Assembly (NCBI GenBank): GCA_963807005.1
Contig: CAWDZK010000004.1
Coordinates: forward strand, 310,001 to 374,000
DNA from: CAWDZK01 sp963807005
Lineage (GTDB): Bacteria > Actinomycetota > Actinomycetes > JACCUZ01
Direction: 5' to 3'
Length of the DNA: 64,000 bases
Part shown: piece after piece, positions 43,787 to 52,428 of the stretch
Layout: each line of letters opens with the position of its first letter
Numbering within the stretch: position 1 is the first letter of the stretch
Notes under the pieces: model-generated
Database searches by the model: none
What the model was told of the DNA's origin: nothing
The model's input: the letters and a program-made list of their open reading frames with translations, nothing else
Position numbers and translations under genes: made by a program

Positions 43787-44386
43787 TCAGCGCAGCAGGG
43801 CGCCGGTGCCGGCCCCTGCTGCGGCCCACAGGAGGCTGGCGAGGGTGCCGATGATGAACTCCTCGGGTGCGTCCGCCGACCGCCCGTCGCGGCCGGAGTC
43901 GCGCAGCTCCGGGTAGCGGCCGACGCCCTTGACGGCCAGCACCAGGGCGAGACCCTCGGGGAACCCGGCGAGCAGGCAGACCGCCACCGACGCCCGCTCC
44001 AGGTAGCCGATCCAGGCTCCGCCCCGCAGGACCGAGCCGGGTGCCTCGAGGTCCAGCGGCGCCTCCTCGCCCTCGCGGAGCGGCCGTTCCCGAGCAACGC
44101 GGTGGGCCGGCGCCGGCAGCACCTCGCCGCGGGTGAGGCGGAAGGTGCCGCGGACGACGTGGCTGCCCGCGCTGACGGCGACCAGCACGCCGAGGACGGC
44201 GGCGGCGGCGCGCTCCCACCCGTGGACCTCGTCGGCCGCGGCCCCCGCGGCCGCCGCCCCGGCCAGCAGCAGGACGGCCAGCACGGCGACCGGCAGCACC
44301 GGGTCGGCGACCAGCGCACGCAGCGGCCGGTCGAGCAGTGGTGCCGCGGCGGCGAGCAGCAGGAGGAGCAGGGCGAGGACCGTCAC
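43787..44386 (-). CDS. Membrane protein paired with a SatD-like regulator
   Basis: A 199-residue protein with about four to five hydrophobic segments, starting TVLALLLLLLAAAAPLLDRPLR. The C-terminal half has ERASVAVCLLAGFPEGLALVLAVKGVGRYPEL and APEEFIIGTLASLLWAA. The last two match a small membrane-protein family found next to SatD-like genes. Its GTG start overlaps the stop of the upstream regulator by four bases (GTGA), so the two are a unit. Function unknown. Confidence 0.75.
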   Translation of the reverse strand: MTVLALLLLLLAAAAPLLDRPLRALVADPVLPVAVLAVLLLAGAAAAGAAADEVHGWERAAAAVLGVLVAVSAGSHVVRGTFRLTRGEVLPAPAHRVARERPLREGEEAPLDLEAPGSVLRGGAWIGYLERASVAVCLLAGFPEGLALVLAVKGVGRYPELRDSGRDGRSADAPEEFIIGTLASLLWAAAGAGTGALLR

Positions 44387-44982
44387 GATCCGCCCACTGT
44401 GCCAGCAGCCTCGGACAGCAGGTGCGCCGCCAGGTCGCGCCCTGGCTCCTCGAGCTGCCAGTCGGCCGCCCGTAGCCGTTGGGACACCGCCTGCTTGCTC
44501 ACCCCCAGTCGTTCGGCCACCTCGACCTGGCTGAGACCGTCGCGCACCAGGGCGACCGCCTCCGCACCCGGCCCGGTCCGGCGCTGGAGCACCGTGGCGA
44601 CCAGGTCGAGGGCGGTCTCCGCCCGCCGCGCCCCGGTCTCGTCCGGCCCCACCACTGCCAGCCCCGTCTCGCGGTTCTTCGCCGCGGTGACGGCGGCCCT
44701 GGCCGAGGCGAAGGCGGGTCCGGAGCCGGCCCGGGTGCTGGCCGGCAGCGGATCGTCGACCGGGCCGATGCCGACGCCGACGCTCCAGCCCCGATCTCGT
44801 ACGAGGAGCAGGGTGAGGTCGACGACGGTCTCCGGTCGGGCCACGACGCCCTGCACCTCGTCGCCCGCGGTCCGCTCGAACGGCCGGACCAGGTCGCCGC
44901 GGCCGGCCAGGTCCCGCAGCAGGTCGTCCACCCGGTCCCGGGTGCGACGGCTGCGCCGCTGGTCGACGGTGAGCACGAACAT
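44383..44982 (-). CDS. SatD-like regulator with helix-turn-helix
   Basis: A 199-residue protein. It opens MFVLTVDQRRSRRTRDRVDDLL and shows LLLVRDRGWSVGVGIGPVDDPL in the middle, a layout like SatD-family proteins. A C-terminal helix-turn-helix, DGLSQVEVAERLGVSKQAVSQRL (about residues 148-170), should bind DNA. ATG 44982 is chosen because TAGCCT lies seven bases upstream, with a 17-base spacer to TTGACT. A palindrome overlaps that promoter, so autoregulation is likely. Confidence 0.72.
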   Translation of the reverse strand: MFVLTVDQRRSRRTRDRVDDLLRDLAGRGDLVRPFERTAGDEVQGVVARPETVVDLTLLLVRDRGWSVGVGIGPVDDPLPASTRAGSGPAFASARAAVTAAKNRETGLAVVGPDETGARRAETALDLVATVLQRRTGPGAEAVALVRDGLSQVEVAERLGVSKQAVSQRLRAADWQLEEPGRDLAAHLLSEAAGTVGGS

Positions 44983-44987
44983 AGAGA

Positions 44988-45018
44988 CAAGGCTAGAGCC
45001 TTGATATGATCGAGTCAA
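44988..45018 (-). promoter_or_regulatory. Promoter with overlapping palindrome for the SatD-like gene
   Basis: Reading the minus strand: TTGACT (45018-45013), 17-base spacer, TAGCCT (44995-44990), seven bases, ATG 44982. CAAGGCT (44988-44994), two bases, AGCCTTG (44997-45003) is a perfect inverted repeat covering the -10 box, an arrangement expected of a repressor site. Confidence 0.6.
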
Positions 45019-45054
45019 GCCCTCGACGTTGACAGGCGTTGGTCCGGACGACGG

Positions 45055-46335
45055 TCAGCCGGCGGGGTGGCGCGCCAGCTGCCGGACGGCGCGGGCCAGG
45101 GCAGCCGCATCTGCGGGCAGCGACCGGTCGATGCGGAGCACCCGGCCGGGCAGCGCACCGGTCGGCACGTCTCCCACCAGCACGGCGGCCGGGCAGGCAG
45201 CAGCCACCGCGGAGGTGACCGCGGGAGCCGCCGCCGCGTCGACCCCGGCCGCCTCGACGCTCCGGGGGTCGAGCAGCGGCAGACCGAGATCGGCGGCCAG
45301 CTCGCCGGCCCGGCCGTCGCCGGTGACGGCCAGCACGTACACGCCGGTGACCGGCGCGCGTCCGGCGCGACGGAGGGCCCGCGCGAGCACCTGCTCGACG
45401 ACGGGCCCCTTCGCGTCGGCGTACTGCTGGACGAGCTCCCAGCTGCGCCTGGCCAGTCCCTGCTTGGTGCGCTGGTAGAGCGCCAGGTCGTCCGGGTCGG
45501 AGCGTAGGTGGTCGCGGAACGCGAGCATTCGGTCGACCTCGACCGAGCCGATCGGGAAGACGTGCAGGTTCACCGGCGGGTCGGTGCGCTTCAGCAGGCG
45601 GTGCTCGTGCCAGTCCGGCTCCCGGTGCGACAGCTGGTAGCCGAGCTGCTCCAGCGACGCGACGTACGACGGCTCGTCGGCGGGGTCGGCCACCGCGAGG
45701 AGCAGGTCGAGGACCGGCTTGGCCACCAGACCCGGGACCGATGTCGACCCGACGTGCTCCGCGAGCAGGGCGTCGCTTCCCAGTGCCGCCGACACCTCAG
45801 CCACCAGAGCCGCCCCGGCAGCAGCCCACCCGGGGTCCGCCTCGGCGAGGAGCACCGGCCCGTCGACCCTGGTCGGGCCTCCGCCGACCCACTCCGGCCC
45901 GGCCACGATCTCCTCGACGCTGCGCCCCTCGGCGTCGCTGTCGGCATCGGACCACACGGTGAGCTGCAGACCCGCCGGTCCCTCGAGCCGGGCGTTCAGC
46001 GAGCTCCACGGCGTCCGGGTCGGTGGCGCGAGGACCTCGGCTCCGGCCCGGGCCAGCCGGTCGGTGACGGCGGCCGAGTCGGCCACCTCGAAGGCGACCC
46101 GGACCGGGCCTGCCACCCGCCGACCGACCTCGACCTCGTCGATGTAGGCGGCGTAGGCCGGGTCGGCGAGCTCGAGGGTGGCGCGGCCGGCGCCGAGGAT
46201 GGTCAGGCGACCGCCGGGGGACTCGTACGACGCCTGCTCGGGGAGACCCAGGGTGTCCCGGTAGAAGGCCAGCGCGGCGTCGTAGTCCGGCGCGGTCACC
46301 GACAGGCGGAGCTCGCTCACCTCGTCGTGGTCCAT
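45055..46335 (-). CDS. VOC domain - GrpB nucleotidyltransferase fusion
   Basis: A 426-residue fusion. Residues 1 to about 125 are a VOC (glyoxalase-like) domain: ELRLSVTAPDYDAALAFYRDTLGLPE to LEGPAGLQLTVWSD. About 165-330 is a GrpB/UPF0157 domain: VGSTSVPGLVAKPVLDLLLAV and DPPVNLHVFPIGS. The last 95 residues look like a worn nucleotide-binding domain (AVTGDGRAGELAADLGLPLLD), comparable to dephospho-CoA kinase starts but without GKS/T. CoaE-GrpB fusions are known in actinobacteria; this order is different. TAGCGT lies seven bases before the ATG. Confidence 0.75.
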   Translation of the reverse strand: MDHDEVSELRLSVTAPDYDAALAFYRDTLGLPEQASYESPGGRLTILGAGRATLELADPAYAAYIDEVEVGRRVAGPVRVAFEVADSAAVTDRLARAGAEVLAPPTRTPWSSLNARLEGPAGLQLTVWSDADSDAEGRSVEEIVAGPEWVGGGPTRVDGPVLLAEADPGWAAAGAALVAEVSAALGSDALLAEHVGSTSVPGLVAKPVLDLLLAVADPADEPSYVASLEQLGYQLSHREPDWHEHRLLKRTDPPVNLHVFPIGSVEVDRMLAFRDHLRSDPDDLALYQRTKQGLARRSWELVQQYADAKGPVVEQVLARALRRAGRAPVTGVYVLAVTGDGRAGELAADLGLPLLDPRSVEAAGVDAAAAPAVTSAVAAACPAAVLVGDVPTGALPGRVLRIDRSLPADAAALARAVRQLARHPAG

Positions 46336-46342
46336 GGTGCCG

Positions 46343-46357
46343 ACGCTACGGGAGGAT
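46343..46357. promoter_or_regulatory. Divergent -10 boxes for the VOC-GrpB and VLRF1 genes
   Basis: TAGCGT on the minus strand (46348-46343) lies seven bases before ATG 46335. GAGGAT on the plus strand (46352-46357) lies six bases before GTG 46364. Only 28 bases separate the start codons. Confidence 0.45.
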
Positions 46358-46363
46358 GGCCGG

Positions 46364-47038
46364 GTGACGGGACCACGACCACCCGCGTCCCGGCGCACCG
46401 AGGTGTCACCGGCCAGGTTGCCGGGATGGGTCGACCGGTTCGCGGCGGCGCACGGCGGCGCCGTTGCCGCGCGCCGCGACGGCGAGGTCGTGCTGACCGC
46501 GCAGGACGGGGGGCTGGCCCGGCTCACGGCCCCGTTCCCCCCGTGGCCGCTGCCGGAGACCTCGGCTGCGGTCGGTGACCCGGTCGCCGAGCTCGCGGCG
46601 CACGCACAACAGGAGCGGAGGGTGGGTGTCCTGCTGGTGCGGCTCGGCGGTCACGCGGCGGGTGTCTTCGACGGCGACCGGCTGGTGGTCAGCAAGGTCG
46701 GGTCGCGGCAGGTGCACGGCCGCAGCGCCGCCGGCGGCTGGTCGCAGCAACGGTTCGCCCGGCGCCGGGAGGGACAGGTGCGGGTGGCCCTCTCGGCGGC
46801 CGCGGACGTCGCGGCGCGGGTCCTGCTGCCCGACGTCGGCCGGCTCGACGCGGTGGTCCTCGGCGGTGACCGGCGCTCTGTCGAGGCGGTGCTCACCGAC
46901 CCTCGGCTCGCCGTGCTCGGTCCACTGGTGGTTCCGCCGTTGCTCGACGTCCCGGACCCCCGGCTCTCGGTGCTGGAGGCGACCCCGGCGCGGTTCCGGG
47001 CGGTTCGGGTCGAGGTGGTCGACCCGCCACCGGCATGA
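46364..47038 (+). CDS. Actinobacterial VLRF1-type release factor (Vms1-like)
   Basis: A 224-residue protein of the bacterial eRF1 domain-like VLRF1 family. VGVLLVRLGGHAAGVFDGDRLVV is the first strand pair, then VHGRSAAGGWSQQRFARRREG with the glutamine motif (GGxxQQRF) that matches the catalytic GxxQ of Vms1, and LDAVVLGGDRRSVEAVL. In eukaryotes Vms1 frees peptides from stalled ribosome tRNA. Bacterial homologues may do the same. GTG 46364 is preferred over 46334, which would overlap the divergent gene. Confidence 0.78.
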   Translation: MTGPRPPASRRTEVSPARLPGWVDRFAAAHGGAVAARRDGEVVLTAQDGGLARLTAPFPPWPLPETSAAVGDPVAELAAHAQQERRVGVLLVRLGGHAAGVFDGDRLVVSKVGSRQVHGRSAAGGWSQQRFARRREGQVRVALSAAADVAARVLLPDVGRLDAVVLGGDRRSVEAVLTDPRLAVLGPLVVPPLLDVPDPRLSVLEATPARFRAVRVEVVDPPPA

Positions 47039-47184
47039 GGAGGTGCGGTGCACACGCACCAGCGAGAGCCGGACTTGATAGCCCAATCGGGTGAGATGAG
47101 TCAACACTCGGCAAAGCACCCGGCGGCGCACGTCGGCTGTCCCTAGCGTCCACTCGCTGAACCCGGCCGCAGGAAGGGGATGCC

Positions 47185-47742
47185 ATGGCGCTCGTGCAGA
47201 CGCTGCAGGTCGTCGACGGTGACCTCGGCGAGCAGGCCTGGAAGCTGTACCTGCAGTCGTTCGACGAGCTCCGCTACCTCGCGGTGCAGCGGCACGTCAT
47301 GTACGGCGACGAGTTCGACGCGGTGCTGGCCGACTCCCGGGTGGACAAGTTCCTGCTCCGCGGTGAGGACGGCTCGCTGCAGGCGATGAGCACGATGTCG
47401 TCCGACCTTCGCTCGATGCCCCTGATCTCACCGGAGTACTTCGCCCGCAGGTGGCCGGAGCGCTACCAGGCGGGGTTGATCTACTACATCGGCTTCCTGG
47501 CGGTGCATCCGGACAGCCACGGGACCGGGGTGTTCGGCGACCTGGTGCGGGCCATGACCGAGCCGGTGGCCCTCAAGGAGGGTCTGGCGGTCATCGACGT
47601 CTGCACCTACAACAAGGACCGGCTGCACCTGCCCCGGGCGATCCGCTGGCTGGCCTCGACCTGGGCCGCGTCGGTGGAGATGGCCGATCTGGACGCACAG
47701 ACCTACGTCGGCTACGACTTCGCCCGTGCCGTCAGCGGCTGA
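47185..47742 (+). CDS. GNAT-like hypothetical protein
   Basis: A 185-residue protein, probably a GNAT acyltransferase fold: LRYLAVQRHVMYGDEFDAVL, a strand YYIGFLAVHPDSHGTGVFGDL where the HGTGV replaces the usual R/Q-x-x-G-x-G/A acyl-CoA loop, then a helix. It contains IDVCTYNKDR. Function unknown. AGGAAGGGG precedes the ATG. The 146 bases upstream (47039-47184) hold a weak hairpin GGTGCG/CGCACC at 47042-47060 but no gene. Its end overlaps the convergent GGDEF-EAL gene by 31 bases. Confidence 0.65.
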   Translation: MALVQTLQVVDGDLGEQAWKLYLQSFDELRYLAVQRHVMYGDEFDAVLADSRVDKFLLRGEDGSLQAMSTMSSDLRSMPLISPEYFARRWPERYQAGLIYYIGFLAVHPDSHGTGVFGDLVRAMTEPVALKEGLAVIDVCTYNKDRLHLPRAIRWLASTWAASVEMADLDAQTYVGYDFARAVSG

Positions 47743-50036
47743 ACCTGCACGAAGTCGCAGTCCTCGGCAGCGACCGGCCGGCCGAAGTACCAGCCCTGAC
47801 CGAGCTGGACGCCGAGCTCCCGGAGCAGGTCGCGCTGCCCGGCGGTCTCGATGCCCTCGGCCACCACGTCGAGGTGCATCGCCAGCGACATCGCCACCAC
47901 CGCACGGACGATCTCCGCGTCGTCCGCGTCGTGCTCGATCCCGGAGACGAACGCCCGGTCGATCTTGACCTTCGAGACGGGGTAGCGGCGCAGGTGCCCC
48001 AGCGACGAGTAGCCGGTGCCGAAGTCGTCCACCGCCAGGGTGAGGCCGAGGGCGCGGAGCCGGTGCAACAACGAGGCGGCGACCTCCTCGTCGGCCATCA
48101 TCGCCGACTCGGTGATCTCCAGCACCAGCATCTCGGCGGGTACACCGTGCCGGGCGAGCTCGGCCTCGACGTGGTCCACCAGCGAGGGGTCGCGCAGCTG
48201 TCGGGCCGAGACGTTCACGGCCATCCACAGTTCGCGCAGGCCGGTCCCCGCGCGCATCTCCCGCCAGCGGGCCGCCTGCCGTAGCGCCTCCGACACGACC
48301 CACTCGCCGATCTCGACGATCAGGCCGGTCTCCTCCGCGATCGGGATGAAGTCCAGCGGTGAGACCAGCCCCCGCCCCGGGTGCGCCCAGCGCAGCAGTG
48401 CCTCGGCGCCGACGACCTCGCCGGTCTGCACCGACACGACGGGTTGGTAGTGCAGCAGCAGCTCGCCGCGGTCGAGCGCGTAGCGCAACGCGAGCTCGGT
48501 CTCGACCCGGTGCCGCACCGAGTCGTGCATGGCCGGGTCGAAGACCATCGCCCGGTTGCGGCCGGCGGACTTCGCGCGGTACATCGCCGTGTCAGCGTCC
48601 CGCAGGAGGCTTTCCGCGCTGGCCGGGCCGAGCGATCCTCCGTGTTCCTGCGAGCTGGCGAGGCCGATCGAGACGGTGGTGACGAGAGCATCCTCGCCGG
48701 GGAGCGCTGACCGGAAGGCTTCGACGACCTCGGCGGCCAACCGCTCGCCGGTCGCCGCCGACCCGTGCCCCACGTACCGGGCGATGACGAACTCGTCACC
48801 GCCGATCCGCGCGACCACGTCCTCGGGACGGGTCACCGTGAGCAGACGTTGCGCCGCGAGCCGGAGCACGCGGTCACCGACCTGGTGGCCCCAGGTGTCG
48901 TTCACGAGCTTGAACGAGTCGAGGTCGAGGAAGAGCACCTCGACGCGATCACCTGCCGGCCCCGACCGAGCGAGCAGGTCGTCGACCACCTCGAGGAGGC
49001 GCGGACGGTTCATCAGGCGGGTCAGCTGGTCGTGGGTCGCCTGGAAGCGCAGGCCTTCCTGGGCCCGCGCGTTGGCCTGCACGGCGGTCACGGCCCGGAC
49101 CAGCAGGAGGCAGGTCACCGCGACGGTGGCACCGGCGCCGATCCACGAGTGCACCCTGCCCTCGCCGTACACGACGACCACGGCAGGGACGAGCAGGACG
49201 GGCACCAGCAGCCCGATCCGAGCCCGCGACCAGGCGGGGACCGGCCGCTGCTGGACCGCGGAGAGGGCCCGCATCGACGGGTGCAGGGCGGCGGCTCCGA
49301 AGAGGGTGAAGGCGACCACGAACGGCAGGTCGAGCAGGGGGGAGCCGACCGTCTGGCCGTTCGTGCCGATCCAGGCGTAGCCCAGGTCTCCCACGAGGAT
49401 GAAGACGACGGAGAACCCCAGCAGCCAGAAGGACGCGACCAGGCGCGCTGATGTCCAGGACAGCAGGATGGCGACGAAGACCATCACCGAGTCGATGACC
49501 GGGTAGGCGCCCTGGACCACCGCGGTGACCGAGAACCCCACCGCCTCGGCCATGGGCAGGGTGAAGAAGACGACGGCGGCGGCACCCACGGCGACCAGCA
49601 CGATGGCCCCGTCGATGAGCTCATGGACGCCCCGGTCGTGCGCCTGACGGCTGCGCAGCAGCCCCAGGAAGGCGGCAAGCGTGGCGGCGTAGCCGGAGAG
49701 GGTGGCGATGTCGGCGAGCGGTGCCAGCGGGCTTCCGGCCAGAACCTGGCGCAGCACCGCCCCCGCGATGAAGGCGACGCAGGCAAGTGAGAAGAGCAAC
49801 CACGGGTACCCGACCTGGGGCCGGTTGCGGACGCGCCCGACGGCGGCGGCGACTGCGGCGCCGGCCCCCATGACGGCGACCGGAGCGGCGGCGAGGTCGC
49901 CTTGGCGCAGCGCGACCAGCGCGACCACCATCGCGAGTCCCAGCGCGCAGAACAGCCACGCTGCGACCTCGTTGGTCGCTCGGCGCGGCGCGCGTTGGGT
50001 CATCACGGCTTGTACGGTCACAGCACGGGGCTCCAT
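47712..50036 (-). CDS. GGDEF-EAL protein with N-terminal membrane domain (c-di-GMP turnover)
   Basis: A protein of about 774 residues from ATG 50036; 50063 and 50003 are also possible starts. About ten membrane helices fill the first 310 residues. The diguanylate cyclase domain has an intact GGDEF (about 411) with an RPED I-site five residues before it. The EAL phosphodiesterase domain has EALLRW (about 544), NVSARQ, ITESAMM, DDFGTGYSSL, KVKID and AEGIET. Both domains look active, so it can make and break c-di-GMP. It is a membrane sensor of unknown signal. Confidence 0.93.
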   Translation of the reverse strand: MEPRAVTVQAVMTQRAPRRATNEVAAWLFCALGLAMVVALVALRQGDLAAAPVAVMGAGAAVAAAVGRVRNRPQVGYPWLLFSLACVAFIAGAVLRQVLAGSPLAPLADIATLSGYAATLAAFLGLLRSRQAHDRGVHELIDGAIVLVAVGAAAVVFFTLPMAEAVGFSVTAVVQGAYPVIDSVMVFVAILLSWTSARLVASFWLLGFSVVFILVGDLGYAWIGTNGQTVGSPLLDLPFVVAFTLFGAAALHPSMRALSAVQQRPVPAWSRARIGLLVPVLLVPAVVVVYGEGRVHSWIGAGATVAVTCLLLVRAVTAVQANARAQEGLRFQATHDQLTRLMNRPRLLEVVDDLLARSGPAGDRVEVLFLDLDSFKLVNDTWGHQVGDRVLRLAAQRLLTVTRPEDVVARIGGDEFVIARYVGHGSAATGERLAAEVVEAFRSALPGEDALVTTVSIGLASSQEHGGSLGPASAESLLRDADTAMYRAKSAGRNRAMVFDPAMHDSVRHRVETELALRYALDRGELLLHYQPVVSVQTGEVVGAEALLRWAHPGRGLVSPLDFIPIAEETGLIVEIGEWVVSEALRQAARWREMRAGTGLRELWMAVNVSARQLRDPSLVDHVEAELARHGVPAEMLVLEITESAMMADEEVAASLLHRLRALGLTLAVDDFGTGYSSLGHLRRYPVSKVKIDRAFVSGIEHDADDAEIVRAVVAMSLAMHLDVVAEGIETAGQRDLLRELGVQLGQGWYFGRPVAAEDCDFVQVQPLTARAKS

Positions 50037-50161
50037 CCCTCCAGGTACCCATCGGTGGGTCACGCCCGGTGGTTGAGCCTCTGTCGCCGAACAGTCATAC
50101 GCGGCGCAACTGGTGCATGTGCATCACGGAGCGTGATCACCCCGGAGCACGACGGGCCAGC

Positions 50162-51499
50162 TCAGCTGAGCATGGGGGTGGCGTGCTTGCGGTAGGTGTT
50201 GCCGAGCGGGCTGGTCCAGGTCTTGGTGTGGGTGTGCGGGTCGTAGTGCAGGCGCCATCGGCCGTGGGTCTTGGCGTTGTGGTGCTGGCGGCACAGCGGG
50301 CCGAGGTTGACCCGGACCGTCCTTCCGCGGCGGGAGTAGGCGGTGACGTGGTCGCAGTCGCAGCCGGCGGCGGGGCGGTTGCAGCCGGGGAACCCGCAGA
50401 CCTGGTCCCGGGCGGTCAGGTAGGCGCGCAGCCGGTGGGAGGGCCGGTAGCTGCGGGCGCCGCGGTCGAGCAGGGCGCCGGTGCCGGGATCGAGGGTCCA
50501 GCGGACCCAGTCGCGGTCGGCGGCCATCGCCCGGGCCAGCTCGGCCGGGATCGCGCCGTAGCCGGGGACCTGTCCGGGGTGCTGCGCGAGGCCGAGCAGG
50601 GTGGGCAGGTCGATCAGCACCGCGGCTGTCTGGGTGCCGCCGCAGGAGCAGCGCGGCACCCGCCGCGGCCGGGCACGGGCTGGGCCGGTCGGCCCGGTCG
50701 GGTCGGTCGGGTCGGTGCTGGGACCGCCGCTCCTGTGTCGAGCAGGGTGTCGACGACCAGGTCGACCCGCAGCGCGTCCAGCCCGGGGACGTCGAGCCCG
50801 GCGGCCCGGCGGGCGGCCTGCACCGCGGTGGCCCGGGCGGTGACGGCCCCCCACAGCTCGCCCTCGACGTCGGCGGCCAGCGGCAGGTACCAGCCGGTGC
50901 GGCCGTCCCGGTCCGGGACCCGCTCGATCCGCCGCTGCTCGTGGGCGGTCCTGGCCCGCTCCGCCGCGGCGGCCGGGTCGACCCGCACGACCGCGTCCCG
51001 GACCGCGCGGCGGGTCTCGGCCGGGGTCTGGGCCGGCATCACCGGCAGCACCCGCGCCTCGACCGCGGCGGCGGTGGCCTCGTCGAGGCCCTCGGTCTCG
51101 CGCACCAGGTTCGCCGCATGCAGCCAGCTGATGCCGCCCAGACGCAGCGCGTCCAGGGTGGCCGGGAACCGGTCCCGCAGGTCCAGGGCCACCCGCACCC
51201 GCTGTGAGGCCGTCACCGGCGACAGCCGCAGCGCCGCCGCCACCTCGTGCCGGGCCTCGGCCGGGTGCAGACCCGAGCGCTTCGTGGGCGTCGGCGATCG
51301 CCGCGACCACCCGCACCTTCAGCGCTGCCATCGCCGACTCGGTGCGCTCGATCGCGCGAAGCAGGCACACCAGGTCCTCCGGCTCCAGTGCCTCCGGGCG
51401 AACCCGCTCCAGGACCAACGCCGTGCTGAGCTCTCGGACCGGACGCTCCGACAGGGCACGCACGGCCAGCGCGTCCGCGACCAGCCGGGCCCTGTCCAT
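50162..51499 (-). pseudogene. DUF222/HNH endonuclease gene with two compensating frameshifts
   Basis: The start (MDRARLVADALAVRALSE) and the HNH end (CGFPGCNRPAAGCDCDHV, LGPLCRQHHNAKTHGRW) are in one frame. The middle, with the DUF222 part AAALRLSPVTASQRVRVALDLRDRFP, is in another frame (about 50720-51270). An extra base near 51271 and a second shift in the GGGTCGGTC tandem repeat near 50690-50720 restore the frame. The result is a broken gene of about 446 codons, or a pair of sequencing errors. Proteins of this family occur in many copies in some actinomycetes and are often mobile. Confidence 0.75.
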
Positions 51500-51580
51500 G
51501 ACCAGAACCTACGAGGACCCCCGGACACAACCCGAACGGCAGATCAGCCGGAGACCGTGCCCTCGCAACGGTCCCCGCGG

Positions 51581-52324
51581 TCAGCCCGGGGGAGCGGTGA
51601 CGCCCGCGGCCTCGACGGCATCGGCGACATGCCGGACCACGTGCACCCGGGCGTAGCGCTTGTCCTCCGCCGGCACGACGTGCCACGGCGCGGCCGGATG
51701 CTCGGTCCGCTCGAGCATCTCCTCGACGGCCTCGACGTACTCGCCGTGCTTCTTCTGGTTGCGCCAGTCCTCGTCGGTCAGCTTCCACGACTTCAGCGGG
51801 TCGTGCTTGCGACGGTCGAAGCGGCGCTCCTGTTCCTCCAGGCTCAGGTGCATCCAGAACTTCACCAGGATCATCCCCTCGGCGACCAGGGTCCGCTCGA
51901 AGTCGACGATCTCGTCGTACGCCCGGCTCCACTGCTCGGTGCTGGCGAACCCCTCCACCCGCTCCACGAGCACCCGGCCGTACCAGGACCGGTCCAGCAC
52001 GGCCATGCCGCCCCACCCCGGCAGCACCGGCCAGAACCGCCAGAGGAAGTGATGGCGCTTCTCGTCGTAGGTCGGCGCCGCGAACTGCGAGACCCGGACG
52101 TGCCGCGGGTCGAGGTGGTCGACGAGCCGTTTGATCGCGCCGCCCTTCCCGGAGGCGTCCCACCCCTCGAACACGACGCAGAGCGGAGGTCCGATCTCAC
52201 CACCGATCTGACCTCCCAGCGCCAGCCGGAGCCGTAGCAGGCGTTCCTGCTGCTCGGCGAGGTGTTTGGCCTCGGACTTCTTGGACAGGGTCAGTGACAG
52301 GTCGACCTCGTCCAGACGTCCCAT
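51581..52324 (-). CDS. ppk2: Polyphosphate kinase 2 (PPK2)
   Basis: A 247-residue PPK2, which moves phosphate between polyphosphate and nucleoside di- or monophosphates. Walker A is FEGWDASGKGG near residue 58; the lid and Walker B are in LDRSWYGRVL and EIVDFERTL. It also has RHHFLWRFW and DDPLKSWKLTDEDW-like DPLKSWKLTDEDW. The length suggests a single-domain, short PPK2. ATG 52324 is chosen because GAGGCT lies six bases upstream; the longer frame gives no similarity. It diverges from a GHKL/output-domain gene. Confidence 0.9.
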   Translation of the reverse strand: MGRLDEVDLSLTLSKKSEAKHLAEQQERLLRLRLALGGQIGGEIGPPLCVVFEGWDASGKGGAIKRLVDHLDPRHVRVSQFAAPTYDEKRHHFLWRFWPVLPGWGGMAVLDRSWYGRVLVERVEGFASTEQWSRAYDEIVDFERTLVAEGMILVKFWMHLSLEEQERRFDRRKHDPLKSWKLTDEDWRNQKKHGEYVEAVEEMLERTEHPAAPWHVVPAEDKRYARVHVVRHVADAVEAAGVTAPPG

Positions 52325-52428
52325 GCGCCGAGCCTCGCACCCGCGGCACCATCGCGTCGACCGGTCGGCGAGACGGTTACGCTCGACGACAGACATCCGG
52401 CAGGTGACACAGCTCGGGAGCAGGTCTG

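Noticed and set aside
50700..50720. Short tandem repeat as a CRISPR or minisatellite
   Set aside because: Only two to three copies of a 9-base unit inside a coding region; best explained as a codon-repeat linker.
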